DNA of 64,000 nt from assembly GCF_019977275.1 (NCBI RefSeq), contig NZ_AP024650.1:372001-436000 (forward strand). The letters run 5' to 3'. This DNA is from Arthrobacter sp. StoSoilB19. GTDB taxonomy: Bacteria; Actinomycetota; Actinomycetes; Actinomycetales; Micrococcaceae. The position numbers were made by a program, and so were the translations under genes. This document shows, one piece after another, positions 1 through 7,726 of the stretch; the first letter of the stretch is position 1; every line of letters starts with the position of its first letter. Under the pieces are notes generated by a model. The model was not told the DNA's origin. It saw nothing but the letters and a program-made list of their open reading frames with translations, and ran no database searches.

Positions 1-1817
1 TCCAGAACGCCGGCCCCGCGGACATCCCGGAGGAGGCGCGGGTCCTGGTTTCCGGCGGCGGCCCCAGCGGGCTGTTCCTGGCCCTGGACCTGGCATCCCG
101 CGGGGTCCCCAGCACCGTCATCGATCCCCGGACCGCCGTGGACCCCACCCGGCCCCGGGCCAAGACCACCAATGCCCGCACCATGACGCACCTGCGCCGG
201 CTGGGCCTTGCCGACGCGCTCCGGAAGGCTTCGCCGCTGCCGGTGGACTACGCCCGGGACGTCATCTTCTGCACCGCGCTCACCGGGCCTTCCGCACATG
301 AACTCCGCCGGTTCCGGCACGCCTTCCAGCTGGTTCCCGGCACCTACGGGCCCCAGCCGGAGTGCGGCCAGCAGGTGCCGCAGCCGGTCCTCGAAGAGGT
401 GCTCCGCGCGGCTGTCGCGGACAACCCGCTGGTCACGTTTGTGACCGGGTGGTCCGTCCAGGAGGTCCAGGAGGTTCAGGGGCCGGGCGCCCGCGGAGAC
501 GAAGCCGGCAGCCATCACGCCGGACTTTCCCACGCCGCCGCTCCCGAAGATGCCGCTGATCCGGAAGGCGTGGCAGCCACGGCGCCGTACGCCGTCGTCA
601 TCGCCGATGTTTCCGGTACCTGCCGCACCATCCGCGCGAACTACGTTATCGGCGCCGACGGCGGATCCTCTGCGGTGCGCCGCAGCCTGGGGATGCGCCT
701 GGAGGGCGGCTCCGCAGCCCTGTCCAACATCAGCATCCTGTTCCGTTCACGGTCACTGGCCTCCGCCGTCTCGCTGGATCCTGCCGTGCAGTATTGGGTG
801 GTGGGATCGGAGACCTCGGGAATGGTGGGGCCCATGGACCGCACCGACACCTGGTGGGCGATTGTCCAGGGCGTGGATCCGGCCGTGACCGTCACCGCCG
901 CCGATGCTGCCGCGATGGTCCGGGCGCTGGTAGGCACTGAGGTGGACGTCGAAGTGGTGGCCACGGACCCCTGGACGGCCCGCATGCTGCTGGCCCCGGA
1001 GTACAGCCGCGGCAACATCTTCCTGGTGGGCGACGCCGCCCACCTCAACCCGCCATGGGGCGGCCACGGCTTCAACACCTGCATCGGCGACGCCGCCAAC
1101 CTGGCCTGGAAGCTCGCCGCCGCCGTCAACGGCTGGGCAGGCCCCGGCCTCCTGCCCAGCTACGGGGAAGAACGCCGGCCCGTGGCAGCCCGCACCATCC
1201 GCGACGCCGCGGAGAACGGCAAGGCCCTGGCGTACCATTTTGCGGATCCGCACCTGGCGCTTGCCGGGACCCGTGGTGACGCTGCGCGCCGGGCTGCCCA
1301 CGACGCGCTCGCCGTGAAGCAGAGCGAGTTCGACTCCCTGGGCCTGGTCCTGGGCTACTCGTACGCGGAGTCGGCCCTCGTGGTTCCCGACGGCCTGCCA
1401 GTCCCGGCCGAAGACCCCATCCGCTACGTACCTTCCGCCAGCCCGGGCGCCCTGCTGCCGCACGCATGGCTGGCGGACGGCACCTCCCTGTACAGCCATC
1501 TGGGCACCGGATTCACCTTGCTGGTGGACGCCGGCGCGGCAGGCGCGACCGCGGCTGAAGTCGCCCAGCCGGTGTTGGCGGCCGCCGCCCGAACGGGCGT
1601 TCCGGTGACCGTCGCAGTCGTCGGACCTTCCGACGACGGCAGGCCCCTTTCCCACGTGTGGGGCGCCAACGCCGTGCTGGTCCGCCCGGACCAGCACGTG
1701 GCCTGGCGCGGAAATTCCGCCCCCGCCGCGGGCGCAGCCCTATCCGTGGCGGCCGGATGGTCGCCCACTTCCCTTGAGAACACCAGGAGTAACCGTGTCG
1801 ACGCCGTCATTCCGTGA
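1..1817 (+). CDS. FAD-dependent aromatic hydroxylase, 5'-partial
   Basis: A flavin monooxygenase of the PheA/TfdB class, expected to hydroxylate a phenolic ring with NAD(P)H and O2. The frame is open from base 3, and the first visible residues (VLVSGGGPSG) are the FAD-binding Rossmann loop, so only a short N-terminus lies outside the window. The second FAD motif GDAAHLNPP, followed by GGHGFNT and the DAANLAWKLA helix, is at about 1030-1120. The last 150 or so residues match the thioredoxin-like tail of this family. It overlaps the next gene by 23 bp, so the two are probably translated together. With a quercetinase-like gene next door, a flavonoid or other polyphenol substrate is possible but inferred. 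Confidence 0.85.
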   Translation, partial: QNAGPADIPEEARVLVSGGGPSGLFLALDLASRGVPSTVIDPRTAVDPTRPRAKTTNARTMTHLRRLGLADALRKASPLPVDYARDVIFCTALTGPSAHELRRFRHAFQLVPGTYGPQPECGQQVPQPVLEEVLRAAVADNPLVTFVTGWSVQEVQEVQGPGARGDEAGSHHAGLSHAAAPEDAADPEGVAATAPYAVVIADVSGTCRTIRANYVIGADGGSSAVRRSLGMRLEGGSAALSNISILFRSRSLASAVSLDPAVQYWVVGSETSGMVGPMDRTDTWWAIVQGVDPAVTVTAADAAAMVRALVGTEVDVEVVATDPWTARMLLAPEYSRGNIFLVGDAAHLNPPWGGHGFNTCIGDAANLAWKLAAAVNGWAGPGLLPSYGEERRPVAARTIRDAAENGKALAYHFADPHLALAGTRGDAARRAAHDALAVKQSEFDSLGLVLGYSYAESALVVPDGLPVPAEDPIRYVPSASPGALLPHAWLADGTSLYSHLGTGFTLLVDAGAAGATAAEVAQPVLAAAARTGVPVTVAVVGPSDDGRPLSHVWGANAVLVRPDQHVAWRGNSAPAAGAALSVAAGWSPTSLENTRSNRVDAVIP

Positions 1818-3039
1818 TTACCTGTTTCCTCCGGACCACCCGCGCGTGGCGGACATCCGGGGCCTGAACGCCCGCGAGTACGCAGAAGCTGCCAAGACCG
1901 ACGCGTTCGCCGGGCCCATGATCGAAGGCTGGCAGAAGCTGTACCCGCAGCCCTTCACCGGCATCACCAGCGACGGCGTGCGCCGGGAAGGCCTGTACCC
2001 GCTGGCACCGGCCGGGCCCGGGGAGGAAGCGCCTGCCGCGGAGATGGTGGCCGCGGCCCGCAAGCTGCTGGGCACCGTCACTGCGGACCAGGCGCGGAAG
2101 CTCAGCTACGCCGTGGATGCGCCCGAGTGGCAAAGCTGGGCCAACCCCGAATTCATGCAGCACGATACCGGGCTGCGCCTGGATGAGCTGGAACCACCGG
2201 TCCGCGACGCTGCCCTGGGCGTGGTGGAAGCAAGCCTGAGCCCGCAGGGGTTTGAGCTGGTGCGGAACCTGATGCGCATCAACGGGTTCCTGGGCGACCT
2301 GGTGGAGCTGCCGCTGCTCATGAACGAGTTCAGCTACAACTTTGCCCTCTACGGCGAACCGTCCGAGACCGAACCGTGGGGGTGGCAGCTCTTCGGCCAC
2401 CACGCGGCGCTGAACTGCCTGGTGGCGGGGACGCAGCTGGTGGTGTCGCCAGTGTTCATGGGCGCCGAACCGGACATGATCGACGCCGGCCCGCACCGGG
2501 GCGTGAAGGTGTTCAAGGAGCGCATCGCCCTGGCCCGGCAGCTGATGGGCGCGCTGCCCCCCCAGCTCCGGGCTGGCGCCACCGTCTACGCGTCGATGGT
2601 GGACGCGGCCATGCCCGAAGGCCGCCTCCACCCGGGCGACGAGCGGCACCTTGGCGGGTGCTTCCAGGATAACCGGGTGATCCCCTGTGAGGGCATCCCC
2701 GTGCGGGATATGCCCCCGGAGGCCCGGGAACTGCTGGACGCGGTGGTGGATGACTTCATCGCCTACCTGCCGGACGGGCCCCGCGCCGCGCGGCGCCGGG
2801 AGATCCAGCAGCACTACGGTGAATCGTTCTTCAGCTGGATCGGCGGCTGGGAGGGGGAGGAAGCCTTCTACTTCCGCCTGCAAAGCCCTGTGGTGGTGCT
2901 GGAACTGGACCACCACACCGGCGTGTTCCTCAGCAACGACGAACCTGCCCCGTTCCACATGCACACCGTGGTCCGCACCCCCAACGGCAACGACTACGGC
3001 CGCGAACTGGTCAGGCAATACCCATCGGCTGCTCCGTAA
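1795..3039 (+). CDS. DUF3500 family protein
   Basis: A 414-residue protein of the DUF3500 family, whose biochemical role I do not know. The family core is visible as W-Q-L-F-GHH (from about 2386) followed by SPVFMGAEP (about 2446) and a C-terminal LELDHHTGVF stretch (about 2902-2931). Conserved His and acidic residues suggest a metal or hydrolytic site, which is inference. No signal peptide is seen. I chose the GTG at 1795 because AGGAG lies at 1785-1789. An ATG at 1774 in frame would start deep inside the upstream gene. The gene overlaps the FAD hydroxylase and is followed by a strong hairpin, so the two likely form the end of one transcript. Confidence 0.85.
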   Translation: MSTPSFRDYLFPPDHPRVADIRGLNAREYAEAAKTDAFAGPMIEGWQKLYPQPFTGITSDGVRREGLYPLAPAGPGEEAPAAEMVAAARKLLGTVTADQARKLSYAVDAPEWQSWANPEFMQHDTGLRLDELEPPVRDAALGVVEASLSPQGFELVRNLMRINGFLGDLVELPLLMNEFSYNFALYGEPSETEPWGWQLFGHHAALNCLVAGTQLVVSPVFMGAEPDMIDAGPHRGVKVFKERIALARQLMGALPPQLRAGATVYASMVDAAMPEGRLHPGDERHLGGCFQDNRVIPCEGIPVRDMPPEARELLDAVVDDFIAYLPDGPRAARRREIQQHYGESFFSWIGGWEGEEAFYFRLQSPVVVLELDHHTGVFLSNDEPAPFHMHTVVRTPNGNDYGRELVRQYPSAAP

Positions 3040-3094
3040 CTGCCGTTTTTGAGTGTCCGGAACGGCCGCTACGGAGCAATGGATTGATGACAAA

Positions 3095-3134
3095 GCCAGG
3101 GCCCGGATTTCCTTTCGGAAGTCCGGGCCCTGGC
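3095..3134. terminator. bidirectional hairpin terminator
   Basis: GCCAGGGCCCGGA (3095-3107) pairs perfectly with TCCGGGCCCTGGC (3122-3134) around a 14-nt loop. It sits between the converging DUF3500 and quercetinase-like genes and could end both transcripts. Confidence 0.85.
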
Positions 3135-3148
3135 CTTGGGAGCAGCGG

Positions 3149-4219
3149 TTAGGGGATGTCCAGTGCCGCGCGGCGCTGGGGCGGCGGCCCCACCACGGTC
3201 AGGTCCATTTCGGCCTGGGCGCGGCCGAAACCTTCCAGGTCCATGTAGGGTTCGCCGCCCTCGGTGTACATGTAGTCCTCGGTGGGCTGGTTGAAGTACT
3301 CGAAGAACCCGTTGAACACGGACGGCGTCAGGAACCCCACCATCTGGGTGTTGTGGGCATCAAACGCGAACGAGTGGATGGTTCCCGCGGGGGCGTGCAC
3401 AAAGTCTCCCTTGGTCAGCAGCATTTCCCGGCCGTTGGCGTACAGCCACATCCGGCCCTCGGTGCACAGGAAGTTTTCCGTGTGCTGTGAGTGGAAGTGC
3501 AGCGGGATGTAGGGGGACTTGGCGCCCTTGGTGTGCACGGCGAAGTAGCTCGAACCGGTGTTGGCCGGCCGGGACAGGTAGGTGAACATGGTCTGGTAGC
3601 TGACCAGTCGCTCACCCTCCCCGGCACTCAGGAAGTAGGGGCTCTGGGCAGGCGGGAGGCCGGCGTCGTTCTTGAACGACGGCGCCACGCGCTGGACGTC
3701 GGGGAAGGTGATGCCGAACTCGGCGCCCACCTCGGCCTGCTCCTGCAGGCTGGCCTTGTGTCCGGCGCGCACCGGCGGGACGTGCGAATCAATGGGCGTT
3801 CCCACCCGCTCGTAGTACTTTTCGCCGCCGCCGGGCGTCATCCAGTTCAGGAACCGGGTGTAGTGGCTTGCCATCCGGTAGGCGTGCGGGGTGTTCGGCG
3901 GGATGACCACCGAGTCTCCGGGGGTGAGGATCCTGCTCTCGCCGGGCAGCCAGACGTGCAGGATTCCGTCGAAGACGTAGAGGGTCTTGTGTTCGATGCT
4001 GTGGCTGACAAAGGGGGATTCGGCCCCCATTCCGCCGGAGATGTAGGCCGCGCTGAAGATGCCGCCCGTATCGGCGGCGCGGGCGATGACCGTTACTAAC
4101 TGGCCGTTGATTTCGTAGCGCGCGCCCTCGCCCGACGCCATGTAATACGGGACTGCCTCTCCGGGCAGCACGTTGGCCGCCGGGAGCTGCTTGTTCATTT
4201 CCTCAACGCTGAGGGACAT
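3149..4219 (-). CDS. bicupin quercetin 2,3-dioxygenase-like protein
   Basis: A 356-residue two-cupin protein of the quercetin 2,3-dioxygenase type (Bacillus QdoI/YxaG is similar in size), which would open the central ring of flavonols and release CO. The C-terminal cupin keeps the full metal set H241, H243, E248 and H282. In the N-terminal cupin the equivalent places read V71, H73, K78 and H112, so two ligands are lost and only the C-terminal site should bind metal. The protein is soluble with no signal peptide. Start ATG at 4219 has GAAAGAAGG just upstream. Two dyads lie in its upstream region (4250-4290 and 4303-4317). The converging FAD hydroxylase fits polyphenol breakdown. A pirin-like or other cupin function cannot be excluded. 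Confidence 0.85.
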   Translation of the reverse strand: MSLSVEEMNKQLPAANVLPGEAVPYYMASGEGARYEINGQLVTVIARAADTGGIFSAAYISGGMGAESPFVSHSIEHKTLYVFDGILHVWLPGESRILTPGDSVVIPPNTPHAYRMASHYTRFLNWMTPGGGEKYYERVGTPIDSHVPPVRAGHKASLQEQAEVGAEFGITFPDVQRVAPSFKNDAGLPPAQSPYFLSAGEGERLVSYQTMFTYLSRPANTGSSYFAVHTKGAKSPYIPLHFHSQHTENFLCTEGRMWLYANGREMLLTKGDFVHAPAGTIHSFAFDAHNTQMVGFLTPSVFNGFFEYFNQPTEDYMYTEGGEPYMDLEGFGRAQAEMDLTVVGPPPQRRAALDIP

Positions 4220-4249
4220 GGTTTCCTTCTTTCCAGTCGGCCGGCCTTT

Positions 4250-4290
4250 GCCGGAGCGTGACCTACATCATGGCTGTCCATCGCTCCGGC
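4250..4290. promoter_or_regulatory. inverted repeat in quercetinase leader
   Basis: GCCGGAGCG (4250-4258) and CGCTCCGGC (4282-4290) are perfect 9-bp arms 23 nt apart, 30-70 bp upstream of the quercetinase-like start. It could be a leader hairpin or a spaced operator. Confidence 0.4.
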
Positions 4291-4302
4291 CACGAGTGCA
4301 GA

Positions 4303-4317
4303 TTCCAATGGTTGGAA
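4303..4317. promoter_or_regulatory. palindromic operator candidate for quercetinase
   Basis: TTCCAATGGTTGGAA has perfect 6-bp arms with a 3-nt centre. It lies between the end of DUF4193 (4347) and the quercetinase-like start (4219), where the promoter should be. No regulator is coded next to it. Confidence 0.45.
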
Positions 4318-4346
4318 ACCGAACGCTGCCGGCCGTCGTGCCCCTG

Positions 4347-4646
4347 CTAGCCCTCACATTCCTTGCAGTACTTCTTGCCATCCTTCTCGCGCGCCAACTG
4401 GCTGCGGTGGTGGACCAGGAAGCAGGACATACAGGTGAATTCGTCTGCCTGCACCGGGACCACCTGAATGAGGAGTTCCTCGTTGGAGAGGTCCGCGCCG
4501 GGCAGCTCGAAGCTGTCCGCCAGGTCCGTTTCGTCCATGTCGGGAGCTGCCTCCCGGCGGCCGGACTTATCGGACTTCAGCTCCTCCAGGGCGACGTTCG
4601 GCTCTTCCTCGGGCGTGACCCGTGGAGCGTCGTAGTCAACTGACAT
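4347..4646 (-). CDS. DUF4193 zinc-ribbon-like small protein
   Basis: A 99-residue acidic protein of the actinobacterial DUF4193 family, of unknown function. The family signature ELPGADLSNEEL is followed by QADEFTC and the block SCFLVHHRSQLA. The C-terminal half carries two Cys pairs, CMSC and CKEC, that look like a zinc ribbon. I start at the ATG at 4646 (MSVDYDAP), preceded by AGGAG about 10 nt upstream. A 149-residue extension in the same frame is low-complexity translation of the 18-bp repeats upstream and is not family-like. It is transcribed toward the quercetinase-like gene but is probably independent of it. Confidence 0.88.
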   Translation of the reverse strand: MSVDYDAPRVTPEEEPNVALEELKSDKSGRREAAPDMDETDLADSFELPGADLSNEELLIQVVPVQADEFTCMSCFLVHHRSQLAREKDGKKYCKECEG

Positions 4647-4730
4647 GTGGTGTGTTCTCCTGTCCAGCTGCTGATGTCCAGATTGTTCTGGACAGATCGA
4701 CAACGCCGGACGCGGGCAACAAATTCCCGT

Positions 4731-4784
4731 GCCCCGGCATCCGGCGCCGCCCCGGCATGCGGGGCTGCCCCGGCATGCGGCGCG
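4731..4784. repeat. three tandem 18-bp units
   Basis: Three adjacent copies of GCCCCGGCATGCGGNGCN (4731-4748, 4749-4766, 4767-4784) lie between the SDR stop at 4809 and the DUF4193 start at 4646. The second and third differ at only two or three bases. Confidence 0.8.
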
Positions 4785-4808
4785 TGCGGCGGCCATGCAC
4801 GGCGACGC

Positions 4809-5669
4809 TCACCGGAAGTCAGTCCCCGCCAGGCCGGCACAGGCGTCCCACAGCCGCCGCCGCGCCTCCGGGTCAGAACCCATGCCGGGGGTGGGAAGCT
4901 CTTTCCGGCCTGCCCACAGCTTGCCGGTCAGCACCGCCGTCTCGGGTGAGGTTGCCAGCCAGAGCGGCGTGTCGGCAGCCTTCTCTGCCGACTTTCCCAG
5001 GGTGTTCGTGATCCACCGGAACGGGCCGCCCACGTCCTGCAACAGCCCCGTGTTCTTCACCAGTCCGGGATGGACGGCGTTGACCACCACCCCTGTTCCA
5101 CGCAGCCTGGCGGCGAATTCCTGGGTCAGGAGGACCCGGCCCAGCATGGTGGGCGGCGTGGAACGGAGGAAGCTGTATTTCCCCTTCGCCGTCTGCAGGT
5201 CATCGAACGGGATCCGGACATTGCCGTACTTGGACGCGATGTTGATGACGCGCGACGGCAGGGCGGCGGACGCACCCTTCCTGAGATCGTCCAGCAGGAG
5301 CCCGGTGACCAGGTAGTAGGACATCACGTTGGTGGCGAAGGTGAGCTCCAGCCCTTCGGCAGTTTCAAGGCGTTCCTTGCGGAACACGCCGGCCGCGTTC
5401 ACCAGCACATGCAAGCTGCCATGACGGGAGCGGAACCCGTCCACGGCAGAGCGGATCGAAGACTGCAGTGACAGGTCGCAGGCCAGCGGCTCAAGCTCCG
5501 CGCCCGGAACGCGGGTCCGGATATCGGCCATCGCCGCCTGGGCACGCGCCACGGTCCGGCCCACCACCACGACAGTTGCGCCTTCGCGGGCAAGGCCGGC
5601 AGCCACTGCCCGCCCGATCCCACCGGTGGCACCGGTCACCAACGCAATACGCCCGTTCAACCGTGCCAT
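4809..5669 (-). CDS. SDR-fold protein lacking standard YxxxK
   Basis: A 286-residue short-chain dehydrogenase/reductase of the retinol-dehydrogenase-like type. The cofactor loop TGATGGIG (12-19), NAAG (91-94) and Ser146 in INIAS are in place. Where this subgroup has YxxSK followed by LANxLFTREL, the sequence reads TPPTM (171-175) then LGRVLLTQEF, so catalytic Tyr and Lys are both absent. Y165 with R169 is the nearest substitute. It may be a binding protein or use altered chemistry. I chose ATG 5669 (MARLNGR) because GGAGG stands 8 nt before it. An in-frame GTG at 5705 would add 12 residues. Confidence 0.8.
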   Translation of the reverse strand: MARLNGRIALVTGATGGIGRAVAAGLAREGATVVVVGRTVARAQAAMADIRTRVPGAELEPLACDLSLQSSIRSAVDGFRSRHGSLHVLVNAAGVFRKERLETAEGLELTFATNVMSYYLVTGLLLDDLRKGASAALPSRVINIASKYGNVRIPFDDLQTAKGKYSFLRSTPPTMLGRVLLTQEFAARLRGTGVVVNAVHPGLVKNTGLLQDVGGPFRWITNTLGKSAEKAADTPLWLATSPETAVLTGKLWAGRKELPTPGMGSDPEARRRLWDACAGLAGTDFR

Positions 5670-5769
5670 GCCCATCGCCTCCACATCGCCAGCAGTTGCC
5701 GGCACTATCCCAGCACTTATTGGGGCGGCGGGCCAGGGTCTTCCGGACCGGACTCAGGTGCCCGGGCCG

Positions 5770-5838
5770 TTACGGTGCAGCGATGCCCCTGGTCAGCTTG
5801 CGGATCCCGTCGTGCTTCGGGCCGGTGGCCGCGGCCGT
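5770..5838 (-). pseudogene. decayed C-terminal fragment of 7.7-kb unknown gene
   Basis: On the minus strand, ending at the TAA at 5770-5772, the translation GPKHDGIRKLTRGI matches GLKSDEIRKMTRGV at the C-terminus of the gene at 7727 (9 of 14 residues identical). The DNA is also alike (5781-5822 against 7753-7794). No usable start or longer frame is present upstream. Confidence 0.6.
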
Positions 5839-5888
5839 TGAAGTTTTGGTTGGCGTGCTGCAGCCAGCCGGAGCGGCCCTGGCGACAG

Positions 5889-5936
5889 GAAGACCTCTTA
5901 GTGGTTGGCTGTTGGTGCCGTCATTAAGAGGTCTTC
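5889..5936. repeat. 12-bp perfect inverted repeat
   Basis: GAAGACCTCTTA (5889-5900) and TAAGAGGTCTTC (5925-5936) are perfect arms 24 nt apart, 90 bp beyond the MFS stop. It is more AT-rich than its surroundings. It may be an MFS terminator, an operator or a relic element end. Confidence 0.6.
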
Positions 5937-6024
5937 ACTTGTTCACAACTGAATCAACGTTGTGGGACGTTCAGCGAGTCCGTGATCATCTCAAGGGAGA
6001 TATCCCGTCATCCCGCTTTTGGGT

Positions 6025-7404
6025 CTAACCAGCGAGGCCGCGGGCAGCTGAGCTTGGGGACATGGCCGCGGCCGTGAGGACGGACGTTTCCCGTTCGCTC
6101 TGCTGCACCTCGTCGAGCTCCTTGAGGGTGTACTTTTTGGTCTCCTTGGCGGTCAGGGCTGAGGCTCCGGCCAGGACCATGAACCCGAGCGCGACCATGG
6201 ACGGTCCGACCCAATCTTTCAGGTCGGGGCCAGCGAGGGCTGTCGAGAGAACGGGGCCGATGACGCCCGAGATGGCGAAGCCGACCTGAGTCCCAAGGGC
6301 GAGTCCGGAGACGCGCAGGCGGCCGGGGAACATCTCCGCGAAGAATGACGGCCAGGACGCGTTCACCATTGAGTAGAAGAGGGAGTAGTTGATGATGCCG
6401 AACAGGAAGATCAGCGACCAGTTCCCGGTCGTGATTGACCACAGGTAGGGGACCATCGTGACGCCCACGCCGCCCGTTGCGATGAGGAACATCGTTTTGC
6501 GGCCGATCTTGTCCACAAGGAATCCTGCCAGGGGCGTGATGCCGAGCGCGATCACGGCCGAGACTGTGGTCGTCAGGAGCATGGTCGGCTTATCCAGCTT
6601 GTAGCCGGCGGTACCGAATGCCACCGAGAAGGTCTGCATCATGTAGCTCGTGCCCGCGATGAGGGCACAAAACACGATCCGCAGCACCGCACGCCAGTGG
6701 AAGCGCAGAAGGTGCCGGAGGGGAGCAACGTTCACCTTGGCGGCCTGGGCCTTTACGAACTCCGGCGGCTCCTCAATGTGGCGGCGGATCAGGTAGGCGG
6801 CGACGACTACGAGGGCGGAGGCCCAGAACGGCAGCCGCCAACCCCAGCTCAGCAACTGCTCCGAGGGCATGGCGGCGATCGGGATGAAGACCAGCAGAGT
6901 GAGCAGCGTGCCCGAGGAGGAACCCAAAGTGGTGAAGCTCGCGAGGAACCCGCGCCGGCCTTCGGAAGCATGCTCCAGGCTCATGGTGATGGCACTGGGC
7001 TGCTCGCCGGAAAGGCACAGTCCCTGGATGACGCGGATCAGCACGAGCAGGACTGGAGCAAGAGGCCCGATTTGGGCGTATGTGGGGAGGCACCCGATCA
7101 GGAAGGTGCAGCCGCCGATGCCGAACAGCGTGATCATCATGACGAACTTGCGGCCGCGACGATCGCCCAGCGGCCCCAGGATGAGGGAGCCGAGGGGGCG
7201 CACCGCGTAGCCGACCGCGAAGGTGATCATGGCGAGCAGTACGCTGAGGCCCTGGGGCAGCTCGGGTGAAAAGAAGAGCACGTTCAGAACCAGCGCCGAC
7301 GAGGTGCCGTACACCGCGAAGTCGTAGTACTCCAACGTCGTACCGATCCAGGCCGCGATTGCGGCCTTGACCGGGGTCTTCCTGGGAAGTGTGGTTTCTG
7401 TCAT
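6025..7404 (-). CDS. MFS transporter, metabolite:H+ symporter (MHS) type
   Basis: A 459-residue, 12-helix major facilitator permease. The first helix begins AAIAAWIGTTLEYYDFAVYG, typical of the metabolite:H+ symporter group (shikimate, ketoglutarate or aromatic acid carriers), and the loop 2-3 motif GPLGDRRGRK is intact. Substrate cannot be read from sequence. I chose ATG 7404 (MTETTLPRK) with GGAG 6-7 nt upstream. A frame extending to 7575 adds an implausible polar leader. It stands alone, with the aminotransferase and aldolase genes 1.2 kb away on the other strand, so it may import their substrate, but no shared operator is seen. Confidence 0.88.
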   Translation of the reverse strand: MTETTLPRKTPVKAAIAAWIGTTLEYYDFAVYGTSSALVLNVLFFSPELPQGLSVLLAMITFAVGYAVRPLGSLILGPLGDRRGRKFVMMITLFGIGGCTFLIGCLPTYAQIGPLAPVLLVLIRVIQGLCLSGEQPSAITMSLEHASEGRRGFLASFTTLGSSSGTLLTLLVFIPIAAMPSEQLLSWGWRLPFWASALVVVAAYLIRRHIEEPPEFVKAQAAKVNVAPLRHLLRFHWRAVLRIVFCALIAGTSYMMQTFSVAFGTAGYKLDKPTMLLTTTVSAVIALGITPLAGFLVDKIGRKTMFLIATGGVGVTMVPYLWSITTGNWSLIFLFGIINYSLFYSMVNASWPSFFAEMFPGRLRVSGLALGTQVGFAISGVIGPVLSTALAGPDLKDWVGPSMVALGFMVLAGASALTAKETKKYTLKELDEVQQSERETSVLTAAAMSPSSAARGLAG

Positions 7405-7726
7405 TTCGTCTCCGTGGGTGATGGGTGAACACCGGTTGCCGCTAAACCTGGGCTCTCGGAAAGAGATCTTGAGTGGAATGTCCTGTTGGTCCTGCTGTGA
7501 GCTCTCTCGCAAATCGTGTTTACGGCTTTGCGGACCGGCCTCAAACATCAAGTTAACGTTTGCGGTATGGGTCACACAAAGTCGGCTTTTATGTACCTAC
7601 ATAGCGATTTGTTATGGCTTGGAGTCGAAGGACCGGAGACCTTGGACAACACGGAAGCTCGCCGTGGAACGGGGATGGGAGGGCGGAAGGCCCGCCGGCC
7701 CGCCGGCCGGGGATCAGGCGGGACCA
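7405..7726. other. MFS upstream region
   Basis: No gene is seen in these 322 bp. The region should hold the MFS promoter. It contains the palindrome at 7590-7603 and spaced arms CAAAC (7542-7546) and GTTTG (7558-7562). Confidence 0.5.
7590..7603. promoter_or_regulatory. palindrome upstream of MFS gene
   Basis: TATGTACCTACATA has perfect 6-bp arms around CC, 186 bp upstream of the MFS start. It could be an operator, but no adjacent regulator matches it. Confidence 0.3.

Larger units (their letters stand above)
5670..6024. other. gene-free stretch with decayed duplicate and dyad
   Basis: This 355-bp gap between the SDR start and the MFS stop holds no convincing gene. It contains a decayed copy of the tail of the 7.7-kb unknown gene (5770-5838) and a 12-bp inverted repeat (5889-5936), suggesting an old rearrangement. 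Confidence 0.6.

Noticed and set aside
1807..3093. 428-codon minus-strand frame opposite DUF3500
   Set aside because: The plus-strand reading carries the conserved DUF3500 motifs. The antisense frame is His/Val/Gln-rich with no recognisable domain.
4731..4784. Possible CRISPR array
   Set aside because: The three units are contiguous without spacers, so it is a simple tandem repeat.
4647..4796. N-terminal extension of DUF4193 to 149 residues
   Set aside because: The extension translates the 18-bp tandem repeats and lacks family similarity. AGGAG precedes the internal ATG.
5889..5936. Insertion-sequence terminal repeats
   Set aside because: Only 24 nt lie between the arms, there is no transposase nearby and no target duplication is visible, so it is kept only as an inverted repeat.
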